The notes under the pieces were generated by a model, which was given only the letters and a program-made list of their open reading frames with translations, made no database searches and was not told the DNA's origin. A DNA stretch of 64,000 bases from Chrysomallon squamiferum. Lineage: Eukaryota > Mollusca > Gastropoda > Neomphalida > Peltospiridae. Within the stretch, counting starts at the first letter, position 1. The number at the start of each line of letters is the position of its first letter. Positions 31,636-44,151 of the stretch are shown here, in pieces. The position numbers and the translations under genes were made by a program. The stretch lies in contig CM022677.1 in NCBI GenBank assembly GCA_012295275.1, forward strand, positions 12,718,934 to 12,782,933, in the 5' to 3' direction.

Positions 31636-31824
31636 CAACCTAACTCTTATGATTTGCAAAGATCCTCATTACTGGCTTTTGGCTTTTTGACCAAATGTAC
31701 TTTAACGTATGCTCCTTCGGGCGAAGCCTAAGCACCTTCGGGTTAAAAGTACTTTTGGTCAAAAAGCCAAAAGCCAGTAATGAAGATCTTTGTTTTTTTT
31801 ACAAATCACAAGAGTTAGGTTGAC
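31633..31824. repeat. viral telomere-like palindrome 2
   Basis: A nearly perfect palindrome of about 190 bases from GTCAACCTAACTCTT to its complement AAGAGTTAGGTTGAC. It contains ACTGGCTTTTGGCTTTTTGA and a central CTCCTTCGGGCGAAGCC tip. It follows palindrome 1 directly, so two terminal units lie head to head. Confidence 0.9.
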
Positions 31825-31879
31825 AATATATCACGTCTTGTCTTTCACTCCCCCCACCCTATATACTTTTATTTTTATA

Positions 31880-31960
31880 TTTTGAGATGACGTTATGTCA
31901 CGTGACTATGCACTTTCGGGTGTTAAAGTACATTTGGTCAAAAAGCCAAAAGCCAGTCTG
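31880..31960. repeat. viral telomere-like half repeat 3
   Basis: A single arm (CTTTCGGGTGTTAAAGTACA, then TTTGGTCAAAAAGCCAAAAG) preceded by CACGTG at 31899. It matches one half of the two palindromes upstream. Viral sequence appears to end near 31960. Confidence 0.75.
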
Positions 31961-31964
31961 TTCA

Positions 31965-34690
31965 ACTCTGTTATTTAAATAGGTCAACTGATTCCATTTT
32001 ATGTTTTAACGATGTTTTATAGGGTACATTTTTACCAGAATTCTTGGTATTTATTTATTTTAAGTTTTGATTAGATTATTAAGTACAGTATTCTTTCAAA
32101 ACAAAATTATTTAAAAATATAAAATTAAATTTAAAAAAAAAAGTATCTCCCTTAAACCAAACATTTTTTAATACGAAGTCTGTACTTTTATTTTAAATCA
32201 GTAATAAAGGATTTCTGACACTAAATCATTTTAAAAAAGTAACTTGTTTTATCACAGACTTGCCTGTACTTGGTGCTGTGTCTGGTCCAAACATTCAGAA
32301 TACTGAGTATATCTGATCACATCTTTCATGAACAACACTGTAACTTTGAATCTAAATTCAGTATCACAATATTATAAATTCTTCAATAAGAACAGTCCAT
32401 GATTCAAACAAGTAATGTTTTTAAAATGTTATTTTATCCAGTTATTCAGTTCTTTATATTTACTGTGGAGATGTTTTATCTTCTGTTTACTTAGTTCAGT
32501 ACAGTCAGAAAACCTGAAGAACTTGGAGGCAAACTTGTCAAGTCATTTAGATTCAGTAGACATCAGTTCTTGTTAATAGCTTTCTGTGGTGACTGAAATA
32601 TAAAATATTACATTCAAACATTTTAACAAGACCCACTATAATTTTATATTTTATCATTTGAATCTGAAGAAATGTTTTCAACCAATAATAAGTACAGTTA
32701 ATTTAACTGAAATAAAATAAAGTTTAATTATATTTATTTAAACAGTCTTGTTGGACCTCTATTTTTCATTGTATATATATATTTTCGTTCTTAAAGCAGT
32801 AACTTCCATTTTACTTTTAATTAAGTACATAAATTAATATATTTTATAAAAATTGACAACAAGTAAGATCAGTAATATTTATGTGTTAATTTTTGAAGAT
32901 ACATTTTCTAAAGTACAGTCCTTTTCTCCCAACTGCTGTATCAATGTCATGTCTTTGCATCTACAGATACCATTATTTAAAAAAAGAAAATTATATATAA
33001 TAATAATATTAAAATATTCTCATATGGCATTAAATGATTTATATTTTACAGTTTATAAAGTCTAGTTGTAAACTGAATTACCTGTCCATTATACTCAACA
33101 TTTGATTACAAAACATTGACCTAATAAATAAAATTGATTTACTGAAAAACTATAACATTTATCATTGGAAAGGATAGCAAATTATTATTTAAAAGTTACC
33201 TGATGTATTAAAAATTACAAATTATTTAGTCATAATAAATACATTTTACATCTTATATCATTATTAAGATACCTCTTGAAAATTATCTGCTTGTATGTTA
33301 TTTTTTTTAAAATACAGAAGTATATAATTTTTAGTGTTCGTAACCAGCAAGTTTCTTCAGTTTTGTGTCAAACTTTATAATTAACAAGATTGTTCACCAT
33401 AAATAAACAAAATAATATTTTGGATGTCTTTTTTTCTTGGATTTTAATAATAAAGAGTTCACTTTGCTTTTATCTTTTTTATTTATTTATTTTTTTATTT
33501 CAAAAACATAGGATGTTGTATATAAGATTTTTGTTAATAATACCTTTTCTGTTTTACTTATTTTCTTTTATAGTATTAGTTTAATTATATCTTTGAAACC
33601 TATAAAAAACAGCAGTTTCAAACCTTTGGTCTGTAGAGAACATTCTGCTCAGACAACATGGGGACAATGTGAGAATTCTGTCACGTGAACTGACGTGATC
33701 AACATCGTGGACAACATGGACTGCAGTGGAAGTTCAGTCATCTGTAAATATAACATAGAAGTATATTAAAACTTATAACATACATATATATGATTAATAG
33801 TTTGTTAAATTTTTAATATACTAGTATTTGAATTGATAAATGTTTTAAAATCAACTAGTTTTAATAAATAAGAATCTGAAATGATCCCAGAGCTCACTCT
33901 ATCCTTGAAACATTACCGTTTCCCATTCCACACTGAGCTCCATTAATAATCTGTCTTGTATTGTGTCTGTGCCAGGTCTTAAACCACCATTAATTTCTAC
34001 AGATTTTGGAATAATGTTTTAAAGAAATGAACAGTTTTATAAATTGTTAAATTCTAAATGAAAATTAGGATTATGTGATATCAGGTTTTAATTTTTTGGT
34101 CTTTTTTTTAAACATTTACAGTGTTTAAAGTTAAATTCTGTTAATTTACATATAATAAAAATAATAATAAATAAATAATTAGTAAAATAATAGGTCTGTT
34201 TCAATAGCTGTTATATCGAGGAGAAACGTGATTTATGAATTTTTTTTAGCTGCTTTTCCTAATTATTTTCTTTCCTTATTTTATTTTCTAGTCAAATTGG
34301 TTATCAAGTATTTTATTTCACAGTGGTTAATCACTGGAATAAAGTGAGAGAGAAAACTGTAAACTATGAATTAAACTGACTGCTGTGTTTTCAGTATGAT
34401 TATCAAACACTTCTCACTAGTCAATGTGTAAGTCAGTGTATGAAGTGTGGGTAGGCACAGAATCAAATCACATTAGTGCTTAAAACCGGACTGTTTCTGG
34501 CACCATTATAAAAGAAAGTGAAATGTGTCTTCCTGTCCATGTGTGCACACATAATTAAACATTTCAGACAGAAAATCCTTGAATCTAGAAAATACAACAG
34601 ATTTAGATAATTAAACCATTCAACAAAATCTGCAAATATTTCTGTTTTTCAGGTCAAAAGGATATTTTCTAAGTCATTCTAAGACAGTAT
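31965..34690. other. AT-rich intergenic DNA, no gene seen
   Basis: No frame looks like protein over more than about 30 codons. A short minus-strand stretch near 33640-33745 is less AT-rich but unremarkable. Confidence 0.5.
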
Positions 34691-34693
34691 TTA

Positions 34694-35880
34694 TTAATTA
34701 TAATTTGTATTTATGTTTGTAGAGAGGAAGGAATGTGATGATATTTCTTCTAGATAAGATGAACAGCAAACTTGCCAAGTTGGGTCCTTTACTTTTCTGT
34801 AAAGTACTTTGTTTTCAAGAAATAATCTGTCCCATTGCCAGATTAGTGTGAAGAAACCTGATTCTTCTAATCTTCTCTCAGCTCTGCATGGAAGACCATG
34901 TAATACACCAATCTCCTTATTAACATGTCTTTTGCCTGCATCACTGCTAGTTCTTCTAAAGCTGGGAGATGATGTTGTGGCTTCCATAGTTTCATGAAAT
35001 TGTTCCACTGTTACCATTTATTGTGTGACCTTTCTTCCACCACCTTTTATAACTTGTCTCATTGTCTGTGGAACTTCTGTACTACTTGCAGTATCTCTAA
35101 AAACTTGAAAACTTGAAAAGTTAACAGATATTGGAGCTGAAGTTAACTCCTCTTTTAAAGTATCTCTTTTGACAACTCTCATCCATAGCACCCTTTAACA
35201 ATGCTTGATTTTTCTTATCTCAGAACCTGTTCATCAAAGAATGCAAAGGTCGAGCAGTAACTGAGAATCCTTTAATGTATGATCTGAAGTAACTGGCAAA
35301 CTGCAAAAATGACATCAGGTCCTTTGGTGTATTTGGAACTTCCCATTCAAGAACAGCCTTTATTTTGTCTGGTCCTGTAATTACCCCATCTCTAGACATC
35401 ACGTCCTAGATATTTCACTTCTTTCTTAAGGAAACAGCGTTTGCTTGGTTTTAGTTTGAGCCCATGCTGTTTTAAAATTTTAAATACCTCTTCTAGTTTA
35501 TCTATGCACACATAAAAAAACAGAACACTGAAATATCTGCTCTCTAAAGCAATGCTGCATGAGTCTTTGAAATGTGGCTGGTGCTCCTGATAAACCAAAC
35601 AGCATACGATTGATTCAAACAAACCCACTGGAGTGATGAATGCAGTTTTGTCTTTGTTTTTATCCTCAACTGCAACTTAGTTGTATTCACTAGACATATC
35701 AGTGTAGTGAACCAATTTGCTCTGTGCAAAGCATCTAATGACTCTTCTATTGTAGTTAGTAGAAATCAGTCTTTCCTAGTTTTAGCATTCAGCCACCTGT
35801 AGTCCACACACAGATGAATTGTGTTGTCTGTTTTTCTCAATAGGAGATGAATATGGGCTATTTTTATCTTTATTTTATTT
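34694..35880 (-). mobile_element. second Ty3/gypsy pol fragment
   Basis: On the minus strand, frames near 35880-35690 read the RT entry (IHLCVDYRWLNAKTRKD, then IEESLDALHRANWF). Frames at 35628-35392 and 35402-35220 give LKPSKRCFLKKEVKYLG and a DLMSFLQFASYFRSYIKGF stretch with TARPLHSL. The frame at 35017-34694 has WQWDRLFLENKVLYRK, the linker before integrase. It shares KKEVKYLG with the element at 7325-10430, so it may be the same family. Integrase and LTRs were not found. Dead. Confidence 0.75.
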
Positions 35881-36300
35881 TATTTTATTTTTTATCAAAA
35901 TATACAGAAACCTTGAGATATGTGTACATTTCCAGATTTCTAAATAAAACAATTTAACTCAATGTTTCTTCTTGATACAATATAAGGACCATCTATGGAC
36001 ACTGATATTATAAAATACAGAATCATTAATTACAAAGATTTAAACTTACGATGTTTAGCATGTTTAATTAATCATATAACATTGTTTAATAATGTAAAAA
36101 GTCTGAGATCAAAATAATGATTAAAATTACTATTATAATTTCATTTATTTATTTTATTTTTTTTTTTTTTTTTTTGATAATTAAACCAATATAACTTCAT
36201 ATTACCTTGTTGAATAAATTGATATTACATTAACCTTAATAGGGCCTCCTGCACTTTTTGATCACTGATCTCTAGAACACCACAAATCAATCCTGAAAGA
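35880..36300. other. no gene seen; TTTTA and poly-T runs
   Basis: AT-rich, with a TTTTA run at about 35870-35895 and a T-run at 36155-36176. Confidence 0.5.
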
Positions 36301-36308
36301 AAGATTTA

Positions 36309-36358
<50 letters not shown>

Positions 36359-36369
36359 GTAACAATAAC

Positions 36370-36403
<34 letters not shown>

Positions 36404-36405
36404 TA
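36309..36405. repeat. (AAT)n microsatellite
   Basis: A long AAT/TAA array with a short AAC interruption. Confidence 0.95.
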
Positions 36406-36419
36406 CTTTAATATAGGAA

Positions 36420-37190
36420 ACACATTCTAAAAAAATAAGAATAATATATTTTCATATAGGATGTGCACACTGAAAGAAAACAATTAACAGAAAACACAAC
36501 AGAACAAATAGAAGTACACATGTAACATCAAGCAGAATGCTGATATGACAGAAACAATGGTGCCATTAATAGAAATAATAATAATATATTTTGAGATAGG
36601 ATGAGAACTGATGACATCAATAACAGTATGAACAACGCCGTTACGTCACTGATATAAAGAATAATACTATATTGTGAGACAGGATTAGCCCTGTCACAAG
36701 TAAGAAAAATAAAAACGAGAAGTACACAAAAACATTAAGAATAAGATGGCAACGTCAGCGACATTAATAGTAATATATTCCTCACAGAAAGTGACAGTAA
36801 CTATTAAGAGAAAGCACAACAGAATACACCAATACGATCAAGAAGAACACAGATACCACGGCAACGACGTCAAAATTGATACAAATAAGAATAATCTATC
36901 TTACTACAGGATGTGCACACAGAAAGTGAGAATAACTATTAATAAAAAGAGAATAAAGAGAAGTACACCAGTAAAATGAAGAAGAATGCAGATATGAAGG
37001 TAACAATAATGGGTGCACACTAAGAAAGTAAGAATAATAGTTAATAAAAAGAGCAAAATAATAAAGAGGAATACAACACAGATATGACGGTAACGTCACC
37101 GATATTAATGTTAATAATAATAATCTATTTCAATAGAGGATGTGCACACTGAAAGTGAGACTAACTAATAATAGAAAGCACAACACAATA
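36420..37190. repeat. degenerate tandem satellite, copy 2
   Basis: Blocks share AGGATGTGCACAC, GAAAGTGAGAATAACTATTA, AGAGAAGTACACC and an ACGGTAACGTCACCGATATTA-like end, at a spacing of about 110-130 bases for six or seven units. It is the same family as 11391-11880. Confidence 0.65.
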
Positions 37191-37689
37191 TGTTTCTATA
37201 GGTGTGTGTGTGTGTATAAAAACAAAGCAAAAAAAACATTACTGTATTGGATATTTAAATACAACATATTATTTTGATAGTTTAAAAAAAAATAATTGGG
37301 ATAAAAAATTATGGCTATATATGTATTATAATCTGGCATTTAGAAATAAAGAAATGAAATTCAATTTAACAAAAAAGGTTGATAAAATTTTATATAATAC
37401 ATTTGTTTTTGTTCCAATGAGTGGCAATAAAAACATTTTTTTGTCCTTTTTCCTAAAAGTTCATGGAAATGACAATGTTTCCCATCAATGCAATAACTAT
37501 CACAGCAGCAATGGAACAAACCTTAAACCTGTAGAGTCACAAAGATCAACATTAAAATACTACAGAAAGTTTCTACACCAATAACAAAATGTGTTACTGT
37601 AGAAAACAGAAAACAGAAATGCTTGAAGTTTAACTTCATTACCTAGCTAAAAGCTTAACTAAGACAAATAAATGTAAGTGAATGTTATA

Positions 37690-38090
37690 TTGTGTTACAG
37701 AACAGCAAAACATTTCACTTGCAGTTTTGGCTTCCATACTGCCAGAAGACCCTGTGTGAGTTATTGTACTTGATGTCTGTACAGGATATACAACCTGCTC
37801 CAAAATATTTGCAAGTCACACACCCCATATGAACACTGCAAATGCAGCACGACAATTTATGGAGTTCACTGACAGGTTTCCTACAGCAATTTGGTCACAA
37901 TAAGGGAAGGACCTCTGCCTGTTACTCTTTCTGTGGTACAACATCAATCACTGATCAGTCTGTTTCAAGGGAGAGAACTTACTGCCTTGTAAGCAGGGAG
38001 TGCTTATTGTTTGAAAGCGAGCATATGTGTGTGTTATTTTACTTGGAGCCAGATGGGTTGCCATTTTAGATTTTGGCTCACACTTACCCC
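37690..38090 (+). pseudogene. coding-like remnant, unrecognised
   Basis: One frame reads VLASILPEDPV, a TGA, then VIVLDVCTGYTTCSKIF and a stretch with NTANAARQFMEFTDRFPT before a TAA, open for more than 50 codons. A second frame (37842-38069) has a Cys-rich stretch (CYSFCGTTSITDQSV). The local GC rise and protein-like composition suggest a decayed gene or transposon part. I cannot name it. Confidence 0.25.
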
Positions 38091-40560
38091 ACTAGATCAT
38101 GAATATCTGAAAATATAATCATCACAGGACCAATTTTCAAATTATGAATGAAAGAGCAATGGTGGGAGTTTCTAAAAAGTATACACTGGAAAAGAAAAAA
38201 AAAAAAAAAATCTAGTTACCCCTTAAGACCTTTATAAATTTATTTCCAGTCCAATCCATTAAGTCATTTTTAATACGGTTTACTTATCTGCCATCATTAT
38301 AAAACTATTTCATAATAATTAATTTAATTAAAATGAACATTATATAATTTAGATTAATGCTACTCCTGGAATAACCATTAAATAATTATAGAAACACTAT
38401 TAAGACCTATAACTATGAAGTTGTTGTTTATATTTTAAAGAAAGAAAACAGAGACAAGAAAAAGTATTTTTTGCATGTTTGAAGTCATGTTAAAAAAGCT
38501 TAATATTGTATGATGACAAAAGCTTCTTAACTTAATTTTTTAATTTCTATTTTACATTATAAACTTTTCAGACAATATAAACTTTCACAACTGTTTAAGA
38601 AAATTGTGTAAAATCTTTATTAACTGGGAATTTATCTCATTCCAAAAACTGGCATTATATGGTGGTAAATAAATCAGAAAGTTACATTTATTAGAGCACA
38701 AGAAAATGAAAGCATTACAGAAGAGAAATTTATACAACAAAATATATAATTAGTGAAAAATAACATGACATTTCATGGCTTTTAAACCCCAGTTTAAGTT
38801 AGTTTTCAGTGGGAAGTTTATTTAATAAGCAGTTTTGTTTATTTATTTACTATTTATTTTATTTTATTATTTTATTAGTTATTTTACCATTTCACAAGCA
38901 AATCTGCAGGGACAATTAAGTTTAAACAAAACAATTTCAGCACTGAAATATTTACTAATTATTATTATTTAAATCAGTTTTGAATATATATATATATTTA
39001 CATTTTCACCATCAATAGCAAAAATCCAAATTTATTAAATATGAAAAATATACATATTAGTGAAAAATAAGCTACATAAAATATACTATCTGCTAATTGC
39101 ACTAAATATTATATTTTCTCAGTTCTTAAAAAAAGTTTTTTGAAAATTAATCCAATTATTTTGTAGTATTTTTATTTATTTACTGTTTTATTTTGTTAAA
39201 GTTTTGGAAAGCCGATAAAGCAGCACATGAATTTTGAAGTTTTATTTATGTCAAGAGTGATGTAGAAATGTTGAAGATGTACCTACAGGATGCTGATACT
39301 CATCAGACTGCTCATTTTTGAATCACAGAAATTATAATCAGAATCTCCAGATAAAACATATGCCATTCTGAACTATACAATTTACAAATAATTATAATTT
39401 CAATCACTTTGAAAAACTGTTAGCAGCATTTTGAAGTGTATTTCCACAACATAATGTATAAAAAATTGTTTTGTAATGTCCATTTTTCAAAAACAAAATA
39501 TCAAAAGGTTGAAATGCAAGTCATTTATAGTTAAGAAAATCATGTCATTCATGGTAACAAAAGACAATAGTATAATTTAATACTTGAACTGCTATTGCTG
39601 TTTGGCTGTCATAAAGTTTATCTACCAATACCTACAATCATTATCACATGGCTGAAAGGCTTACTTCATCATTCCTCATTATCTGTTGAGTATCCCTTTC
39701 TCAGCTGTTATGATTGAATACAACTAAGATGAGAAGTAATTTTCTATTTGATAAACCAGAAATTATATTGATAATTACAGTAATAATATCATAATTTATT
39801 ACTAAAGAAATATTGTTATTTCTCTAAGCAGATTAATATTATTTTCACAAAATTTTTTAGCAATTAAGTGAGAATGACCACAAGTAATTTAAAAAAATGG
39901 ATTTATGACGGAGAAAAAAGAAAGACTGGTAAATATATAGAAAAGTAAAGTCAGGAAACTTTAAACAGAAGAGTTATATAAATAAAAAACATGGAGAAAC
40001 ACCTAGAGATAAATGTTCTTAGTTGATTAATATCAAACAAGAAACCAATTACAGGTATGAAATGAACTTGTTATGTTAATGTCTTTTTTGTCACTCAAAT
40101 AAAACTAGACATTATTGATAACTGTTCATCGGAAATCAATAAGAATAAACTGGAAATGTCAAAATCTACAAACTGAAGGATATAAATGACTAAACTTGCA
40201 ATTATATTTAGTTTCTAGATTAAAAATTAACTAGAGCTGCAGCAGCCAGTAAATAAAAACATTTGTCTTTTGCCTTTACTTTAATTTCTTTCTCCTATTA
40301 CTAAAATTCAACTATACCTTTCACTGGCAACCGTTGAACTATATGCACTGTCAAGAACAGCTGAATTAACTATTATTTTTTAAAATAAACCTCAAAATGC
40401 TCCACAAACACGCTCATTATTTCGCTTTTGTATATAAAACACTTCATTTTCCTCCACTACGTAAATTAATCCCAACTTTTGAATCGTCGTTATCATTTAC
40501 TTTTAAGTACAAAGTTGTCGTCTCTGTGACACAAATCAGCTCCGTCTGGTAACTTAAACA
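38090..40560. other. AT-rich intergenic DNA, no gene seen
   Basis: Poly-A near 38190-38208 and TTTA runs near 38840-38880. No coding structure that I can support. Confidence 0.5.
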
Positions 40561-40791
40561 CTAACATATACGGCTGCAAGTTTGTCTTTTATATATTTTC
40601 GTTAGCAAAGTCTCTATTCTGTTATCTTTCATCAACGCCGAGTTCACTAGACACTTTATCAGGATGAACCCTTCACTTTCCTGCAATGATAACGCTATGA
40701 CTATTTATTTTTCCAAATCTATAATATTCTGCTAACGCTTTAATTTCATCCATCCAACTGCTGTACGTTTTGTAACTTTCGGTCGGCGTCT
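40561..40791 (-). pseudogene. coding-like remnant, unrecognised
   Basis: After an acceptor-like TTTATTTGAAG, the minus strand reads TPTESYKTYSSWMDEIKAL then AEYYRFGKI. With a frame change it reads ESEGFILIKCLVNSALMKD and RIETLLTKIYKR, to a TAG at 40563. Both parts look like protein. It may be a decayed final exon. Family unknown. Confidence 0.3.
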
Positions 40792-40844
40792 TCAAATAAA
40801 AAAGAAATTAACAACAATGCCCTGTACCAAGATAAGATCCATCG

Positions 40845-42449
40845 TCAACACAAATTTACAAACGATACATTACTCCAAAAAACATGAATAACAAGCACTC
40901 CTTCCGATAGAGTTCCATACACAAATCCAACACCAAACGTAATTGGCTGAATTATAAAACAGTGACCTATGATTTGATCTGTAACAAACATATCCAACCA
41001 ATCAGCACTATTATAAGTTCTGCTGCAGTCCAACTCAATTACTGATTAACCATCCCGTTGTGGAACCCACACCAATTTGAAAATAGTTTTGAAACAAAAA
41101 AGCCATTGCATTAACTTTATCTTAATATGTATAGTTACTTTTATTATGTATTAATAAATATTGTATAAAAATGTATACTACTTAATTTAGTGTTTATATA
41201 TTAGTTTACATTATATTTCTTATAAAACTTTGTCATTTATTAAAATAGAAATATATTTTAAAGTCAAAATGTAGCAATATTTACTTTTATTTTCTCATAA
41301 TTTTTAAAAATATTTAAAAAATAAAAAAATAAATAAAAGAGAAAAATCTCAGGTCTTGTATTATTATCCTGTGCAGTTTCTCCAGCTTAAAAAAAAAAAC
41401 ACATTAATTTATATTTCTCCGTATTTCTCTGCATCTCTTTATAGAAAAATAATACCTCCTTCTCTGACATCGTTCTAAAGTAAAAATATTTAATACCACT
41501 TGCAGAAACTATTTATATATTTGATAAATAAAAGATTCTCTTTTTGTTGTTTTCTATTATTCTCTAACATATAATATTGATAATTACAGAAATTATAAAG
41601 GGTATTATGGTTAATGTTTTGTATGTAACATACCAGAGATTATATTAAAAAAATAAAACAAGTTCTTATTACTGGAAGAAACGGGATCCCGCTTGGCTAA
41701 AATGAAATTTTGTTATCTATCACAGTTTAGTTACATTGAAAATTACAGAAAGAGGCAAATCTTCTGGAGTCACAACGGTTATACTGCTTGTGTAATGACT
41801 AGCGCTATGGCCATAAGGCTGCAAGAAACCCAGGGGATATTTACCATTTTCTGATGCATTACAGCAATCAGCACCGACAATACATCACTATATCTATTAA
41901 TTTTGAGTACCACTGTACTAGCAGTAGTCCGAGAGGTCGCTTGTTTTCACAAAATACTCTGAGCACGCATGACAGTTTCAAACTTCCAGTTATATATTGT
42001 TAACTATAGCTATTATTTAAAAATTCTGTTTAATTATTTGGTTGTAAAAAAAAAAAAAAAAAACACGTCTGCTTCACAACAGCTTGCTCTGATTAGCACG
42101 TTAATTTGTTTTCAATTCCTATTCCAATATAGCCTACTTGATTCACCAAACATTTTATATATATAGGTGTACATGTATATGTAAATTTTAACAAATACAT
42201 GAATCATGTTTTGGTTAAGCCGTATGCCCTTTATTTTCTTATTGAACTGAAGATTTTGAAAATAAAGGTTTCTGCCCGAAATCACTGTTCGGTTCTGATT
42301 ATAATCTGTTTTCCTCTTTGTGTTCCTGTTGGTAAAATTACCATTCGCGTCTGCAAAAAAAACAAAACAAAAAACAAAACAAAAAAAAAAACAGTGAATA
42401 AATAAATAAATAAAAATAAAAAATTAAATTAATTAATTAATAATAGTAA

Positions 42450-42450
<1 letters not shown>
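40845..42450. other. AT-rich intergenic DNA, no firm gene
   Basis: A 62-codon minus-strand frame (41033-40845) is open, but its function and reality are unclear; it could be a leader exon, since ATTGG/CCAAT-like motifs lie around it. Poly-A runs lie near 41390 and 42046. Confidence 0.4.
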
Positions 42451-42453
<3 letters not shown>

Positions 42454-42480
<27 letters not shown>

Positions 42481-42493
42481 AAGAAGAAGAAGA
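42454..42493. repeat. (AAG)n microsatellite
   Basis: About 13 AGA/AAG units. Confidence 0.95.
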
Positions 42494-43008
42494 ATATATA
42501 TGCTGTAAGAGATATAATTACAAAAATAAATAACTGAATTTTTAACAATCTTTTCGGATATTTTATACCTTGTTTCAGTCTGTAATCGATGTGCAAACAT
42601 TCTTATAATATTTCCATTTTAAAGTTAACCCTGTTTGGGCCTCCTTCCACCGGCTGTGTAGAAATAATATTTATGCATGCATCTCTTAGTATACGAAATA
42701 AAAAAAAAAAAAATTTCTGTGGCAGGTTATATATCAAAATTAATTAACATTTAGAAGGAATAAACTGGAAAACCTGAAATTAAATTTTTTTAGGGGTTCA
42801 TTATTTTTCTTTTAGCAAGTTGAGAAACCACATATTTTTTCAAACGTAACAAGACATATTCTCCCCACTAACACTAATTCAACACATTTATTCCATCATC
42901 ATTTGCTATCATTTGCTATAAATTATAAATATATAATAAAATAAATCCCATCAAGAATAGAGAAAATAATAATATAAATAAGCGCATAGAATTTTATCGG
43001 TGTAGATC

Positions 43009-43092
43009 TCTCTCTCTCTCTCTGACTCTCTCTCTTCCTCTTTCTCTCTGTCTCTCTGACTCTCTGTCTATCTCTGTCTCCTTTTCTCTCTC

Positions 43093-43170
<78 letters not shown>
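43009..43170. repeat. (CT)n microsatellite with variant units
   Basis: A long CT array. The open minus-strand Arg/Glu-rich frame across it is a product of the repeat and not a gene. Confidence 0.97.
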
Positions 43171-43171
<1 letters not shown>

Positions 43172-43750
43172 ATCTGTGTCTGTATATGTATCTTTCTCTC
43201 TATGTCTCTCTCTATAACTCGCTTTCTTCTCTATTTTACCTAAAGCAAAGTTAACCAACAACAAAAGCAACAGCTATAACATCATATATATTAACAATAA
43301 CAACAATAATAAAAATAGTAATAATTATGTACTACAATAACAATAATATCAATGTTAGGAATAATATCAATAATAAAAATAAAAACAAACAAAAATTAAA
43401 GATAGATGAAACACACACACACAAACGTAATTATACTTTTGAACACCTGAATTGATGTTACATGCCACGCTCCAGAAATCATTATATTTGTGAAATTTAA
43501 ATAACGTATCAGTATGAAAAGAGTGAAAAACAGTATTTATATGTATTTGAAATTTTTATACTACATTTTTAAAGTAATTTTTTCTAATCATAATAAATAA
43601 CATACACATTTTCACGTATCAAAACGGAATTTCATAACAACTTTAAATTCTTGATCTTATTTTTAGTCTGAATAGCATGAATGAAGAAATATTAAGTTTT
43701 TAGTAAAGAAACGTTTTAAATATATGAAATAAATTAAGAATGCACAGAGA

Positions 43751-43779
43751 TACTACTACTACTACTACTACTACTACTA
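43751..43779. repeat. (ACT)n microsatellite
   Basis: About nine ACT units. Confidence 0.9.
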
Positions 43780-44151
43780 ATGTCAGTTTCATAGACTAGA
43801 GAGTCTAAGGGAAATAACTCTGTTGTCCGTTAATAATAGGAATGAATATTACTATGATAATGGATAACAACATTAACAACAAAACATTTTTTGAAAAAGG
43901 AAAATAAAAAAAATAATAATGATATATTTTCGAATTTATATTTCTGTTTCATTTAATTCGTTTAGTTATTTGCTAAAGAATTTATGAACAAAATTATATT
44001 ATATTAGTTTATCGTGTATAGGATATGCTATTTAATTATTCAGCGAAGATAATAAAAAATAATTCGAATAAACTAAAGTATTCACATAACAGAAGACTGT
44101 AACAGCAGGATAATAAAAAAAATTGTTTAAGAAATAAAAAACGCATGCTCC

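Noticed and set aside
42923-43270. 115-codon Arg/Glu-rich minus-strand frame
   Set aside because: It is a translation of the (CT)n microsatellite with no independent coding signal.
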